From assembly GCF_001945365.1 (NCBI RefSeq), contig NZ_MSTQ01000006.1, positions 248,001-312,000 of the forward strand: a DNA stretch of 64,000 nucleotides, read 5' to 3'. How positions within the stretch are numbered: position 1 is the stretch's first letter; every line of letters starts with the position of its first letter. The position numbers were made by a program, and so were the translations under genes. Below are positions 37,055-47,722 of this stretch, piece after piece. A model generated the notes under the pieces. The model saw only the letters and a list, made by a program, of their open reading frames with translations. It did no database searches and was not told the origin of the DNA. This DNA comes from Pseudomonas reinekei. Lineage in GTDB: Bacteria > Pseudomonadota > Gammaproteobacteria > Pseudomonadales > Pseudomonadaceae.

Positions 37055-37810
37055 ATGGAAAAGACCAAGCAGATTGCGCCCTCCGCGGTGCCGCGCCATG
37101 TCGCGATCATCATGGATGGTAATAATCGCTGGGCGAAAAAACGCTTTATGCCGGGTGTCGCCGGGCATAAAGCGGGTGTCGATGCGGTGCGTGCAGTCAT
37201 CGAAGTGTGTGCTGAGTCAGGCGTCGAGGTATTGACCCTGTTCGCGTTCTCCAGTGAGAACTGGCAGCGCCCGGCCGATGAGGTCAGTGCCTTGATGGAT
37301 CTGTTCTTCAAGGCATTGCGTCGTGAGGCCAAGCGCCTCAATGACAACAACATCAGCTTGCGAATCATCGGTGATCGTTCGCGGTTTCATCCGGAGCTTC
37401 AGGCAGCCATGCGTGAGGCCGAGAACATGACCGCTGGCGCCAACCGTTTCGTCCTGCAGATCGCTGCCAACTACGGTGGCCAGTGGGATATCGCCCAGGC
37501 CGCTCAGCGTCTGGCGCGGGAGGTTCAGGCCGGGCATTTGCGTCCGGAAGACATCACCCCGGATTTGCTGCAAACCTGCCTGGCAACCGGAGATCTGCCG
37601 TTGCCGGACTTGTGCATTCGCACCGGCGGCGAGCATCGCATCAGCAACTTCCTGCTGTGGCAACTGGCGTACGCCGAGCTGTACTTCTCCGACCTGTTCT
37701 GGCCGGACTTCAAACACGATGCCATGCGTAATGCGCTGGCCGATTTCGCATCCCGCCAGCGTCGCTTCGGTAAAACGAGCGAGCAGGTCGAGGCTGGAGC
37801 CCGGGTTTAA
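37055..37810 (+). CDS. uppS: (2Z,6E)-farnesyl-diphosphate-dependent undecaprenyl diphosphate synthase
   Basis: Adds eight isoprenes to farnesyl diphosphate to make the C55 lipid carrier for peptidoglycan and O-antigen. It has 251 residues, with the catalytic HVAIIMDGNNRWAKKR (15-30, D21) and the C-terminal RTGGEHRISNFLLWQLAYAELYF motif. It overlaps cdsA by one base (TAATG). A downstream consumer of the MEP pathway products of dxr, ispD and ispF. Confidence 0.97.
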   Translation: MEKTKQIAPSAVPRHVAIIMDGNNRWAKKRFMPGVAGHKAGVDAVRAVIEVCAESGVEVLTLFAFSSENWQRPADEVSALMDLFFKALRREAKRLNDNNISLRIIGDRSRFHPELQAAMREAENMTAGANRFVLQIAANYGGQWDIAQAAQRLAREVQAGHLRPEDITPDLLQTCLATGDLPLPDLCIRTGGEHRISNFLLWQLAYAELYFSDLFWPDFKHDAMRNALADFASRQRRFGKTSEQVEAGARV

Positions 37811-38616
37811 TGCTTAAACAACGAATCATCACCGCGCTGATCCTGTTGCCGATTGCCTTGGGCGGGTTTTTCCTGCTGGAGGGGTCCGGTTTCGCGCTGT
37901 TCATCGGGCTGGTCGTGACCCTTGGTGCCTGGGAATGGGCGCGTCTGGCGGGCTTCACCGCTCAGTCTGTTCGCGTTGCCTATGCCGCTATCGTCGCGTT
38001 GATGCTGTTTATCATGTACATCCTGCCCGGTCTTGCTCCGTGGGTGCTGGGTGCTTCCGTGCTGTGGTGGGCGATTGCAACCTATCTGGTGCTGACGTAT
38101 CCGCGCTCCAGCGAGCATTGGGCCAGCGCGGCCTGCAAGCTGGTGATCGGTCTGCTGATCCTGCTGCCCGCCTGGCAAGGTCTGGTGCAGATCAAGCAGC
38201 AGCCCTTGGGCAACTGGCTGATCATGGCGGTGATGGTGCTGGTCTGGGGTGCCGATATCGGCGCGTATTTTTCCGGTCGGGCTTTCGGCAAGCGCAAGCT
38301 GGCGCCGCAGGTCAGTCCTGGCAAGAGCTGGGAAGGTGTATACGGCGGCTTGGCCCTGAGTCTGGTGATCACCGTGATTGTCGGCTTTGTTCGTGACTGG
38401 ACCGTTGCCGAACTGTTCAAAGGCCTGATCGGCGCGGCCGTGATCGTGTTCATTTCCGTTGTCGGCGACCTGACCGAAAGCATGTTCAAGCGCCAATCCG
38501 GGATCAAGGACAGCAGCAATCTGCTGCCAGGTCACGGCGGCGTGCTGGATCGCATCGACAGCCTGACTGCAGCAATACCAGTGTTCGCCGTTCTGTTGTG
38601 GATGGCCGCACCATGA
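37810..38616 (+). CDS. cdsA: Phosphatidate cytidylyltransferase
   Basis: Integral membrane enzyme that makes CDP-diacylglycerol for phospholipid synthesis. It has 268 residues and about eight membrane helices. The C-terminal signature [21 protein letters not shown] continues into [14 protein letters not shown]. Overlaps uppS (1 base) and dxr (4 bases). Confidence 0.96.
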   Translation: MLKQRIITALILLPIALGGFFLLEGSGFALFIGLVVTLGAWEWARLAGFTAQSVRVAYAAIVALMLFIMYILPGLAPWVLGASVLWWAIATYLVLTYPRSSEHWASAACKLVIGLLILLPAWQGLVQIKQQPLGNWLIMAVMVLVWGADIGAYFSGRAFGKRKLAPQVSPGKSWEGVYGGLALSLVITVIVGFVRDWTVAELFKGLIGAAVIVFISVVGDLTESMFKRQSGIKDSSNLLPGHGGVLDRIDSLTAAIPVFAVLLWMAAP

Positions 38617-39803
38617 GCCGTCCTCAGCAGATTTCCGTTCTGGGGGCAACCGGCTCGATCGGTTTGAGCACCCTTGATGTCATCGCTCGCCATCCCGAGC
38701 GCTATCAGGCCTTTGCATTGAGCGGATTCACTCGATTGAGTGAATTGCTGGCGTTGTGCGTGCGTCATGCACCACGCTTTGCTGTTGTGCCGCAAGCCGC
38801 GGCTGCGCGCAGCCTGCAGGACGATTTGCGCGCGGCAGGCCTTTCGACTCGTGTGCTGGTGGGCGAAGAAGGTTTGTGTCAGGTCGCTGCCGATCCTGAA
38901 GTGGATGCAGTGATGGCGGCCATTGTCGGTGCAGCAGGTCTGCGGCCGACTCTGGCAGCAGTCGAGGCGGGCAAGAAAATCCTCCTCGCCAACAAGGAAG
39001 CGCTGGTCATGTCCGGTGCATTGTTCATGCAGGCTGTGCGCAAAAGCGGCTCCGTACTGCTGCCGATCGACAGTGAGCACAATGCAATATTCCAGTGCAT
39101 GCCAGCGGATTTTGCCCGTGGTCTCAGCTCGGTTGGCGTGCGTCGGATATTACTGACGGCCTCTGGTGGCCCCTTCCGACAGACGCCCATGGCAGAGTTG
39201 GCGCATGTTTCACCTGATCAGGCGTGCGCTCACCCTAACTGGTCCATGGGGCGCAAGATTTCGGTCGATTCGGCCAGCATGATGAACAAAGGGCTCGAGT
39301 TGATCGAGGCCTGCTGGTTGTTCGATGCCAAGCCGTCCCAGGTCGAGGTGGTGATCCACCCGCAAAGCGTGATTCATTCGTTGGTCGACTATGTCGATGG
39401 CTCGGTTTTGGCCCAGTTGGGTAATCCGGATATGCGCACGCCTATTTCCAACGCACTGGCCTGGCCGGAGCGGATCGATTCGGGTGTGCCGCCGTTGGAC
39501 CTGTTTGCGGTCGCGCGACTGGATTTCCAGGCGCCGGACGAAGAGCGTTTCCCTTGTCTGCGCCTGGCGCGGCAGGCGGCAGAGGCTGGCAACAGTGCTC
39601 CGGCCATGCTAAATGCGGCGAATGAAGTGGCTGTAGCAGCGTTTCTCGACGGACGGGTTCGTTACCTGGAAATCGCGAGTATCATCGAGGAAACCTTGAA
39701 TCTTGAGCCTGTGGTAGCAGTCGATGATCTCGAGGCAGTGTTCACGGCGGATGCGAAAGCGCGTCTGCTGGCCGAGCAGTGGTTGAGTCGTCACGGGCGA
39801 TAA
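38613..39803 (+). CDS. dxr: 1-deoxy-D-xylulose 5-phosphate reductoisomerase
   Basis: Second step of the MEP isoprenoid pathway, NADPH-dependent. It has 396 residues. The NADPH-binding GATGSIG (11-17) is followed by [11 protein letters not shown] and the metal site [12 protein letters not shown], with [21 protein letters not shown] further on. The start overlaps the cdsA stop (ATGA); a reading from 38598 adds five non-family residues. Also called ispC. Confidence 0.97.
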   Translation: MSRPQQISVLGATGSIGLSTLDVIARHPERYQAFALSGFTRLSELLALCVRHAPRFAVVPQAAAARSLQDDLRAAGLSTRVLVGEEGLCQVAADPEVDAVMAAIVGAAGLRPTLAAVEAGKKILLANKEALVMSGALFMQAVRKSGSVLLPIDSEHNAIFQCMPADFARGLSSVGVRRILLTASGGPFRQTPMAELAHVSPDQACAHPNWSMGRKISVDSASMMNKGLELIEACWLFDAKPSQVEVVIHPQSVIHSLVDYVDGSVLAQLGNPDMRTPISNALAWPERIDSGVPPLDLFAVARLDFQAPDEERFPCLRLARQAAEAGNSAPAMLNAANEVAVAAFLDGRVRYLEIASIIEETLNLEPVVAVDDLEAVFTADAKARLLAEQWLSRHGR

Positions 39804-39856
39804 GTGCTGCAACGCGTTGGCCCATGCAGCACCGGATAGGAATGCGGAGAAAGTAG

Positions 39857-41209
39857 ATGAGCGCGCTCTATATGATTGTCGGCACCCTGGTGGCTTTGGG
39901 TGTGCTGGTTACCTTCCACGAGTTCGGCCACTTCTGGGTCGCGCGTCGCTGTGGGGTCAAAGTGCTGCGTTTCTCCGTAGGCTTCGGCGTGCCGCTGCTG
40001 CGCTGGCACGACAAGCAAGGCACCGAGTTCGTGGTGGCTGCCATCCCGCTGGGCGGCTACGTGAAAATGCTCGACGAGCGAGAAGGCGAAGTTCCGGCGG
40101 ATCAGCTTGATCAATCCTTCAATCGCAAATCCGTTCGCCAGCGTATTGCCATCGTGGCGGCCGGGCCGATTGCCAACTTTCTGTTGGCGTTGGTGTTTTT
40201 CTGGGTGCTGGCCATGCTCGGCAGCGATCAGGTGCGCCCGGTCATTGGTGCTGTGGAATCCGGCAGCATCGCCGCCAAGGCCGGCCTGACCGCGGGTCAG
40301 GAGATCATTTCCATCGACGGCGAGCCGACTTCCGGCTGGGCGGCGGTGAATTTGCAGTTGGTACGTCGCCTCGGCGAGAGCGGTTCACTGCAGCTGGTGG
40401 TTCGTGATCAGGGCTCTTCGATGGAGTCGCCCCGTGAGCTGGCGCTGGATAAGTGGTTGAAAGGCGCCGACGAGCCGGATCCAATCCGCTCGCTGGGTAT
40501 TCGACCATGGCGCCCGGCACTGCCGCCGGTGCTGGCGGAGCTTGATCCGAAAGGTCCGGCACAGGCTGCCGGGCTGAAGATGGGTGACCGTCTGCTGGCA
40601 CTGGATGGCAAGGCGCTGGACGACTGGCAGCAGGTGGTCGACACCGTGCGTACGCTTCCTGATACCAAAATCATGCTGCGGGTTGAGCGCGAGGGTGCTC
40701 AAATCGACATCCCGGTGACACTGGCTGCCCGTGGCGAGAGCAAGGCGCCCAGCGGATACCTGGGGGCAGGGGTGAAGGCGGTCGACTGGCCACCGGAAAT
40801 GATCCGCGAGGTCAGCTATGGGCCTTTGGCTGCGATTGGGGAGGGGGCTCGACGCACCTGGACCATGAGCGTGCTGACCCTCGATTCACTGAAGAAAATG
40901 TTGTTCGGCGAGCTCTCGGTAAAAAACTTGAGTGGACCGATAACCATTGCTAAAGTGGCGGGCGCTTCGGCCCAGTCGGGCGTTGCTGATTTCCTGAATT
41001 TCCTTGCTTATCTGAGTATTAGCCTGGGAGTTCTGAATTTGCTGCCCATTCCTGTGCTGGATGGGGGGCATTTGTTGTTTTATCTGATCGAGTGGGCGCG
41101 TGGTCGCCCCTTGTCGGATCGGGTGCAGGGTTGGGGGATACAGATCGGTATCAGTTTGGTGGTCGGAGTGATGTTGCTTGCTCTGGTCAATGATCTGGGT
41201 CGTCTGTAA
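39857..41209 (+). CDS. rseP: Site-2 intramembrane zinc protease RseP
   Basis: Cleaves the anti-sigma factor RseA/MucA inside the inner membrane, releasing the envelope-stress sigma factor (AlgU in pseudomonads). It has 450 residues. The zinc site HEFGH is at 21-25, two PDZ domains lie between about 115 and 300, and NLLPIPVLDGGH (394-405, D402) supplies the third ligand. Four membrane helices are expected. Located beside bamA, whose failure activates this pathway. Confidence 0.97.
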   Translation: MSALYMIVGTLVALGVLVTFHEFGHFWVARRCGVKVLRFSVGFGVPLLRWHDKQGTEFVVAAIPLGGYVKMLDEREGEVPADQLDQSFNRKSVRQRIAIVAAGPIANFLLALVFFWVLAMLGSDQVRPVIGAVESGSIAAKAGLTAGQEIISIDGEPTSGWAAVNLQLVRRLGESGSLQLVVRDQGSSMESPRELALDKWLKGADEPDPIRSLGIRPWRPALPPVLAELDPKGPAQAAGLKMGDRLLALDGKALDDWQQVVDTVRTLPDTKIMLRVEREGAQIDIPVTLAARGESKAPSGYLGAGVKAVDWPPEMIREVSYGPLAAIGEGARRTWTMSVLTLDSLKKMLFGELSVKNLSGPITIAKVAGASAQSGVADFLNFLAYLSISLGVLNLLPIPVLDGGHLLFYLIEWARGRPLSDRVQGWGIQIGISLVVGVMLLALVNDLGRL

Positions 41210-41229
41210 CACTTCGCTGAATTGCGAAT

Positions 41230-41257
41230 CTGCCGCATTTTGCGGCAGTTTGTTTAT
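41230..41257 (+). terminator. Hairpin with T-rich tail between rseP and bamA
   Basis: CTGCCGCA-TTT-TGCGGCAG (41230-41248), a perfect 8-bp stem followed by TTTGTTTATT, ending 26 bases before the bamA ATG. Confidence 0.7.
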
Positions 41258-41283
41258 TGCCAGTTGGAATAAGAAAGGACTTC

Positions 41284-43659
41284 ATGAAACGTCTGCTGCT
41301 AACTGCGGTTCTCACCGTATTGATGATCGCCGAAGTTCACGCCGAGTCCTTCACTATCTCTGATATTCGCGTCAATGGCCTCCAGCGGGTCTCCGCGGGT
41401 AGTGTCTTTGGTGCTTTGCCGTTGAACGTCGGTGAACAGGCGGATGATCGTCGCCTGGTGGAATCCACTCGTGCGCTGTTCAAAACCGGGTTCTTTCAAG
41501 ATATCCAGCTGGGCCGCGATGGCAACGTCCTTGTCATCACCGTAGTCGAGCGCCCGTCGGTTGCCAGTATCGAGATCGAAGGTAACAAGGCCATCTCCAC
41601 TGAAGACCTGATGAAGGGCCTCAAACAGTCCGGCCTGGCCGAAGGCGAAATCTTCCAGCGCGCCACCCTCGAAGGCGTGCGTAACGAACTGCAGCGCCAG
41701 TACGTGGCCCAGGGTCGCTACTCCGCTACCGTCGACACCGAAGTGGTGCCGCAGCCGCGTAACCGCGTCGGTCTGAAGGTCAACATCAACGAAGGCACCG
41801 TTGCGGCGATCCAGCACATCAACGTGGTGGGTAACACGGTCTTCCCTGATGACGACCTGATCGACCTGTTCGAACTCAAGACCACCAACTGGCTGTCGTT
41901 CTTCAAGAACGATGACAAGTACGCCCGTGAAAAACTGTCCGGTGACCTGGAGCGTCTGCGTTCCTATTATCTGGACCGCGGCTATATCAACATGGATATC
42001 GCTTCGACCCAGGTGTCCATCACCCCGGACAAGAAGCACGTCTACATCACCGTCAACATCAACGAAGGTGACAAGTACACCGTTCGTGACGTGAAGCTGA
42101 GCGGTGACCTGAAAGTCCCTGAAGACCAGGTCAAGTCCCTGCTGCTAGTGCAGAAAGGCCAGGTGTTCTCGCGCAAGCTGATGACCACCACTTCCGAACT
42201 GATCACCCGTCGCCTGGGCAACGAAGGTTATACCTTCGCCAACGTCAACGGCGTGCCACAGCCGCACGATGACGATCACACCGTGGACATCACGTTCGCG
42301 GTCGATCCGGGCAAGCGTGCCTACGTGAACCGTATCAACTTCCGCGGCAACACCAAGTCCGAAGACGAGGTGCTGCGTCGTGAAATGCGTCAGATGGAAG
42401 GTGGCTGGGCTTCGACCTACCTGATCGACCAGTCCAAGACCCGTCTGGAACGTCTGGGCTTCTTCAAGGAAGTCAACGTTGAAACACCGGCGGTGCCAGG
42501 TGTCGATGATCAGGTTGACGTCAACTACAGCGTTGAAGAGCAAGCCTCCGGTTCGATTACCGCCAGCGTCGGTTTCGCCCAGAGTGCCGGTCTGATCCTC
42601 GGTGGTTCGATCACCCAGAACAACTTCCTCGGTACCGGTAACAAGGTCAGCATCGGCTTGACCCGCAGCGAATACCAGAGCCGCTATAACTTCGGTTATG
42701 TCGACCCCTACTGGACTGCTGACGGCGTGAGCCTGGGTTACAACGCCTTCTACCGCACCACCGACTACGATGACCTCGACGTCGACGTAGCCAGCTACTC
42801 CGTAGACAGCCTGGGTGCAGGCGTGAGTGTTGGGTACCCGATCAGCGAGACTTCGCGTCTGACCTTCGGTCTGACGGCTCAGCAGGACGAAATCAAGACC
42901 GGTGTGTACACCGTTGACGAGATCTTCGACTTCGTTGACAAGGAAGGCGACAAATACCTGAACTTCAAGGCTTCGGCCGGTTGGTCCGAGTCCACCCTGA
43001 ACAAGGGCGTACTCGCGACACGTGGTCATTCCCAGAGCCTCGTGCTGGAAACCACGACGCCGGGCAGCGACCTGTCTTTCTTCAAGCTCGACTACCGTGG
43101 CCAGTTGTTCCAGCCATTGAGTGACAACTACACCATGCGCCTGCATACCGAGTTGGGTTATGGCGATGGTTACGGTTCGACCGATGGGTTGCCTTTCTAT
43201 GAAAACTACTATGCTGGTGGTTTCAACTCGGTTCGCGGCTTCAAGGACAGCACACTGGGTCCTCGCAGTACGCCAAGTACCGGCAAGAACCCTGGCACTG
43301 GGGTCGATCCGGACCAGGATCCGCTGCCGTTCGGTGGTAACGTCCTGATCCAGGGTGGCGTGGAAGTTCTGTTCCCGCTGCCGTTCGTCAAGGATCAACG
43401 TTCCCTGCGCACTTCGGTATTCTGGGATGTGGGTAACGTGTTCGACTCGTCGTGCTCGGATACCACCAACGCGGATGGCACCAAGTCCAACACCAAGTGC
43501 AACGACATCAGCCTGAGCAACATGGCCAGTTCTGTGGGTGTAGGTGTGACATGGGTCACCGCACTGGGTCCTTTGAGTTTCGCGTTGGCCATGCCAGTCA
43601 AGAAACCTGATGACGCTGAAACTCAAGTGTTCCAATTCTCCCTCGGTCAGACGTTCTAA
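41284..43659 (+). CDS. bamA: Outer-membrane protein assembly factor BamA
   Basis: Central barrel of the BAM complex, inserting beta-barrel proteins into the outer membrane. It has 791 residues. The signal peptide MKRLLLTAVLTVLMIAEVHA is followed by five POTRA domains (about 22-420) and a 16-strand barrel with the loop-6 motif VRGF at 650-653. The chain ends in the terminal phenylalanine of outer-membrane barrels (LGQTF). Start at 41284 follows AAGAAAGGA; the reading from 41257 lacks support. Confidence 0.97.
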   Translation: MKRLLLTAVLTVLMIAEVHAESFTISDIRVNGLQRVSAGSVFGALPLNVGEQADDRRLVESTRALFKTGFFQDIQLGRDGNVLVITVVERPSVASIEIEGNKAISTEDLMKGLKQSGLAEGEIFQRATLEGVRNELQRQYVAQGRYSATVDTEVVPQPRNRVGLKVNINEGTVAAIQHINVVGNTVFPDDDLIDLFELKTTNWLSFFKNDDKYAREKLSGDLERLRSYYLDRGYINMDIASTQVSITPDKKHVYITVNINEGDKYTVRDVKLSGDLKVPEDQVKSLLLVQKGQVFSRKLMTTTSELITRRLGNEGYTFANVNGVPQPHDDDHTVDITFAVDPGKRAYVNRINFRGNTKSEDEVLRREMRQMEGGWASTYLIDQSKTRLERLGFFKEVNVETPAVPGVDDQVDVNYSVEEQASGSITASVGFAQSAGLILGGSITQNNFLGTGNKVSIGLTRSEYQSRYNFGYVDPYWTADGVSLGYNAFYRTTDYDDLDVDVASYSVDSLGAGVSVGYPISETSRLTFGLTAQQDEIKTGVYTVDEIFDFVDKEGDKYLNFKASAGWSESTLNKGVLATRGHSQSLVLETTTPGSDLSFFKLDYRGQLFQPLSDNYTMRLHTELGYGDGYGSTDGLPFYENYYAGGFNSVRGFKDSTLGPRSTPSTGKNPGTGVDPDQDPLPFGGNVLIQGGVEVLFPLPFVKDQRSLRTSVFWDVGNVFDSSCSDTTNADGTKSNTKCNDISLSNMASSVGVGVTWVTALGPLSFALAMPVKKPDDAETQVFQFSLGQTF

Positions 43660-43704
43660 GCGTTTGACCCAAGATAACGACAATGGATTTTGTAGGAGTG
43701 CATC

Positions 43705-44208
43705 GTGCGTAAGTTGACTCAATTGGTTCTCCTGGCTTCCGTACTGGTAGCAGGTCCGGCATTTGCCGACATGAAAATCGCCGTCCTGAACTATCAGATG
43801 GCCCTGCTGGAATCCGATGCAGCCAAGAAGTACGCTGTGGATGCCGAGAAGAAGTTCGGCCCGCAACTGACCAAGCTCAAGACGCTGGAAAGCAGCGCCA
43901 AGGGTATTCAGGATCGTCTGATGGCCGGTGGCGACAAAATGCAGCAAGGCGAGCGTGAGCGTCTGGAGCTTGAATTCAAGCAAAAGGCTCGTGACTTCCA
44001 GTTCCAGTCCAAGGAACTGAACGAAGCCAAGGCTGTTGCCGACCGTGAAATGCTGAAGCAGCTCAAGCCGAAACTGGATAGCGCTGTGGAAGAAGTCATC
44101 AAGAAAGGTGCTTTTGACCTGGTCTTCGAGCGTGGCGCAGTGATTGATGTCAAGCCTCAGTACGACATCACGCGCCAGGTTATCGAGCGCATGAATCAGC
44201 TGAAGTAA
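43705..44208 (+). CDS. skp: Periplasmic chaperone Skp/OmpH
   Basis: Holds unfolded outer-membrane proteins on the way to BamA. It has 167 residues from a GTG start with TAGGAG upstream. The signal peptide ends at AFA (about residue 21), followed by a long coiled-coil stretch (about 45-130) that forms the tentacles, and a small beta core. lpxD begins 3 bases after its stop. Confidence 0.93.
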   Translation: MRKLTQLVLLASVLVAGPAFADMKIAVLNYQMALLESDAAKKYAVDAEKKFGPQLTKLKTLESSAKGIQDRLMAGGDKMQQGERERLELEFKQKARDFQFQSKELNEAKAVADREMLKQLKPKLDSAVEEVIKKGAFDLVFERGAVIDVKPQYDITRQVIERMNQLK

Positions 44209-44211
44209 TCC

Positions 44212-45267
44212 ATGACCGCGACTATAAAGCTCGGCCAATTGGCCGAGTTCCTTGGCGCCACACTGCGTGGCGACCCGGAGAAAGAAATTACTGGGCTAGC
44301 CACCTTGCAGGAGGCTGGCCCAGCTCAGTTGAGCTTTCTCGCAAACCCCCAGTACCGTAAATACCTGGCAGGCAGTCAGGCGGCAGCGCTGTTGCTGAAG
44401 GCCGCCGATGCTGAAGGTTTTTCCGGTAACGCGCTGGTGGTGCCTGATCCGTATGCGGCCTACGCGCGTATTTCCCACTTGTTCGATCCAAAGCCGAAGG
44501 CGGTCGCCGGTGTTCATCCGACGGCAGTGATCGCGGCGGACGCTGTGGTTGACCCGACGGCAAGTATCGGTGCTTTTGCCGTCATCGAAAGTGGCGTGCG
44601 TATTGCGGCCGGTACCACCGTTGGCGCGCACTGCTTTATCGGCGCCCGTAGCGTGATCGACGAAGGTGGCTGGCTGGCTCCGCGCGTGACCTTGTACCAC
44701 GACGTGCGCGTCGGCAAGCGCGTGGTCATTCAGTCCGGTGCGGTACTGGGTGGCGAAGGTTTCGGTTTTGCCAACGAGAAAGGCATCTGGCAGAAAATTG
44801 CCCAGATTGGTGGCGTCCTGATCGGCGATGACGTGGAGATCGGCGTGAATACCGCCATCGACCGTGGTGCGCTGGCCGATACCATCATCGGTAACGGTGT
44901 GAAACTCGACAACCAGATTCAGATCGCCCACAACGTCCAGGTCGGTGATCACACCGCCATGGCCGCGTGCGTGGGGATTTCCGGCAGCACCAAGATCGGC
45001 AAGCACTGCATGCTAGCCGGTGGCGTAGGGCTGGTGGGGCATATCGATATTTGCGACAACGTGTTCATCACCGGGATGACCATGGTGACCCACTCGATTA
45101 CCGAGCCAGGCGCCTATTCATCCGGCACGGCGATGCAGCCAGCGGCCGAATGGCGCAAAAGCGCGGCACGTCTGCGTCAGCTCGATGACATCGCGCGACG
45201 TTTGCGACAGCTGGAAAAGCAAACAGGGGAAGTGACCCCTGGCGGTAATGCTTCATCAGATGGCTGA
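44212..45267 (+). CDS. lpxD: UDP-3-O-(3-hydroxyacyl)glucosamine N-acyltransferase
   Basis: Third acylation step of lipid A synthesis. It has 351 residues. The N-terminal uridine-binding domain (1-100) is followed by a left-handed beta-helix of hexapeptide repeats, with the catalytic histidine H240 in [14 protein letters not shown], and a C-terminal helix ([20 protein letters not shown]) that is thought to bind acyl carrier protein. Confidence 0.97.
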   Translation: MTATIKLGQLAEFLGATLRGDPEKEITGLATLQEAGPAQLSFLANPQYRKYLAGSQAAALLLKAADAEGFSGNALVVPDPYAAYARISHLFDPKPKAVAGVHPTAVIAADAVVDPTASIGAFAVIESGVRIAAGTTVGAHCFIGARSVIDEGGWLAPRVTLYHDVRVGKRVVIQSGAVLGGEGFGFANEKGIWQKIAQIGGVLIGDDVEIGVNTAIDRGALADTIIGNGVKLDNQIQIAHNVQVGDHTAMAACVGISGSTKIGKHCMLAGGVGLVGHIDICDNVFITGMTMVTHSITEPGAYSSGTAMQPAAEWRKSAARLRQLDDIARRLRQLEKQTGEVTPGGNASSDG

Positions 45268-45375
45268 TACCATTTCCATATCAAGTGTGCACAGCCGCTA
45301 GACTGCGTCCTTGATTTGCTAGAGGAGTGTGCGTCAGTCGCGCGCTCCCAATCTTTACATAGGCTTCCCCCCGAA

Positions 45376-45816
45376 ATGATGGACATCAACGAGATTCGCG
45401 AATACCTGCCTCACCGTTACCCGTTCCTGCTGGTGGACCGGGTCGTGGATCTGGATGTGGAAGGCAAGCGCATTCGCGCCTACAAGAATGTCAGCATCAA
45501 CGAACCGTTCTTCAATGGTCACTTCCCTGCGCATCCAATCATGCCGGGCGTTCTGATCATCGAAGCAATGGCTCAGGCTGCCGGGATCCTTGGTTTTAAA
45601 ATGCTCGACGTGAAGCCGGCCGATGGCACGCTTTATTACTTCGTCGGCTCCGACAAACTGCGTTTCCGTCAGCCAGTGCTGCCGGGCGATCAGTTGATCC
45701 TCGAAGCCAAGTTCCTGAGCTGCAAGCGTCAGATCTGGAAATTCGAATGCCAGGCTTCGGTCGACGGCAAGCCGGTCTGCTCTGCTGAAATCATCTGTGC
45801 GGAACGCAAACTATGA
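45376..45816 (+). CDS. fabZ: 3-hydroxyacyl-[ACP] dehydratase FabZ
   Basis: Dehydrates 3-hydroxyacyl-ACP in fatty acid synthesis, sharing 3-hydroxyacyl-ACP with LpxA and LpxD. It has 146 residues. The catalytic pair is H49 in [14 protein letters not shown] and E63 in [30 protein letters not shown] is the family start, so ATG 45376 is chosen over 45316. Its last codons overlap the lpxA start (ATGA). Confidence 0.97.
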   Translation: MMDINEIREYLPHRYPFLLVDRVVDLDVEGKRIRAYKNVSINEPFFNGHFPAHPIMPGVLIIEAMAQAAGILGFKMLDVKPADGTLYYFVGSDKLRFRQPVLPGDQLILEAKFLSCKRQIWKFECQASVDGKPVCSAEIICAERKL

Positions 45817-46589
45817 GTTTGATTGACCCTCGTGCAATCATCGATCCGACGGCTGTTCTGGCCGACGGTGTCGAGGTCGGCCCGTGGTCGATCATCGGCG
45901 CAGGTGTGGAAATCGGCGAGGGGACAGTGATCGGGCCGCATGTGATTCTCAAAGGCCCGACCCGAATCGGTAAGTACAACCGCATCTACCAGTTTTCGTC
46001 GGTAGGCGAAGACACGCCTGATTTGAAATACAAAGGCGAGGAAACCCGCCTGGTGATCGGTGACCACAACGTCATCCGCGAAGGCGTGACGATTCACCGT
46101 GGGACCATTCAGGATCGTTCGGAAACGACCCTGGGTGATCACAACCTGATCATGGCATACGCGCACATCGGTCATGACAGCGTCATCGGTAACCATTGCA
46201 TCCTGGTCAACAACACCGCGCTGGCTGGCCACGTCCACGTTGAAGACTGGGCGATCCTCTCTGGTTTTACCCTGGTCCACCAGTATTGCCATATCGGCGC
46301 CCACAGCTTTTCCGGTATGGGCACGGCGATTGGCAAGGACGTTCCAGCGTATGTCACGGTGTTCGGCAACCCGGCCGAAGCCCGTAGCATGAACTTCGAA
46401 GGCATGCGCCGTCGCGGTTTCAGCGAAGATGCGATCCACGCCCTGCGTCGCGCCTACAAGGTGGTTTACCGTCAGGGCCTGACAGTTGAGCAGGCTCTCG
46501 CCGAGCTGGCCGAACCCTCGATCCAGTTTCCGGAAGTCGCCGTGTTCCGCGACTCCATCCAGTCTTCGACCCGCGGCATCACTCGCTAA
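45813..46589 (+). CDS. lpxA: UDP-N-acetylglucosamine O-acyltransferase
   Basis: First acylation step of lipid A synthesis. It has 258 residues of left-handed beta-helix, with the catalytic histidine H121 in [16 protein letters not shown]. Overlaps fabZ by four bases and is 2 bases before lpxB, so translation is coupled along lpxD-fabZ-lpxA-lpxB. Pseudomonads typically use a C10 acyl donor; the ruler residue was not examined. Confidence 0.97.
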   Translation: MSLIDPRAIIDPTAVLADGVEVGPWSIIGAGVEIGEGTVIGPHVILKGPTRIGKYNRIYQFSSVGEDTPDLKYKGEETRLVIGDHNVIREGVTIHRGTIQDRSETTLGDHNLIMAYAHIGHDSVIGNHCILVNNTALAGHVHVEDWAILSGFTLVHQYCHIGAHSFSGMGTAIGKDVPAYVTVFGNPAEARSMNFEGMRRRGFSEDAIHALRRAYKVVYRQGLTVEQALAELAEPSIQFPEVAVFRDSIQSSTRGITR

Positions 46590-46591
46590 CC

Positions 46592-47722
46592 ATGGCCAAT
46601 CTGCGTATTGCGCTGGTAGCGGGTGAGGCTTCCGGCGACATTCTCGGCGCGGGTCTCATGCGTGCGCTCAAGGCGCGTCACCCGGCGGTCGAATTCATGG
46701 GTGTCGGTGGTCCGTTGATGCAGGCCGAAGGCCTGAATCCGTATTTCCCGATGGAGCGCCTGTCGGTGATGGGCCTGGTGGAAGTGCTGGGCCGGTTGCG
46801 TGAGTTGCTGGCGCGGCGCAAGAAGCTGGTGGCCGACCTGATCGCTGCGAAGCCGGACGTGTTCATCGGTATCGATGCGCCGGACTTCAACCTCAATATC
46901 GAACTCAAGTTGCGTCAGGCCGGGATCAAGACCGTGCATTACGTCAGCCCGTCGGTATGGGCCTGGCGGCAGAAGCGGGTACTGAAGATTCGCGAAGGCT
47001 GCGATCTGATGCTGACGCTGTTTCCGTTCGAAGCCAGATTCTATGAAGAAAAGGGTGTGCCGGTGCGGTTCGTCGGGCACTCCCTGGCTGACGCCATTCC
47101 GCTGCAGGCTGATCGTGCCGCCGCTCGTGCCGAGCTGGGCTTGCCTGACGGGCCGCTGGTCGCGCTGATGCCGGGCAGTCGCGGCGGTGAAGTCGGCCGC
47201 CTCGGTGCGCTGTTTCTTGATACCGCCCAGCGCCTGCGGGCCTTGCGCCCCGGCGTCAGGTTCGTCATGCCGTGCGCCAGTCCTGAGCGTCGTGCGCAGC
47301 TTGAAGAAATGCTCGCCGGCCGCGACCTGCCGCTGACCTTGCTCGATGGCAAATCGCACCTGGCCCTGGCCGCCTGCGATGCGGTACTGATCGCTTCCGG
47401 AACGGCGACGCTTGAGGCCTTGCTGTACAAGCGGCCGATGGTGGTGGCTTACCGCCTGGCACCGCTGACGTTCTGGATTCTCAAGCGGATGGTGAAAAGC
47501 CCTTACGTGTCCCTGCCGAACCTGCTGGCCCAGCGTCTGCTGGTGCCCGAGTTGCTGCAGGACGATGCGACGGTCGAAGCGCTGGCCCAAACCTTGTCGC
47601 CGCTGATCGAGGGTGGCGAAGAGCAAACCCGTGGCTTCGATGAAATTCACCGGACCCTGCGTCTGGATGCCTCCAACCAGGCGGCGGATGCCGTGCTCAA
47701 CCTGATCGGCGACGTACAATGA
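46592..47722 (+). CDS. lpxB: Lipid-A-disaccharide synthase
   Basis: Membrane-associated glycosyltransferase (GT19) joining UDP-diacylglucosamine and lipid X. It has 376 residues, with [14 protein letters not shown] (10-23), [15 protein letters not shown], and [21 protein letters not shown]. The last four bases overlap rnhB. Confidence 0.97.
   Translation: MANLRIALVAGEASGDILGAGLMRALKARHPAVEFMGVGGPLMQAEGLNPYFPMERLSVMGLVEVLGRLRELLARRKKLVADLIAAKPDVFIGIDAPDFNLNIELKLRQAGIKTVHYVSPSVWAWRQKRVLKIREGCDLMLTLFPFEARFYEEKGVPVRFVGHSLADAIPLQADRAAARAELGLPDGPLVALMPGSRGGEVGRLGALFLDTAQRLRALRPGVRFVMPCASPERRAQLEEMLAGRDLPLTLLDGKSHLALAACDAVLIASGTATLEALLYKRPMVVAYRLAPLTFWILKRMVKSPYVSLPNLLAQRLLVPELLQDDATVEALAQTLSPLIEGGEEQTRGFDEIHRTLRLDASNQAADAVLNLIGDVQ

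Noticed and set aside
42145..44238. 697-codon open frame on the minus strand opposite bamA and skp
   Set aside because: It mirrors the codon bias of bamA, has no recognisable domain or ribosome-binding site, and bamA is unquestionable.
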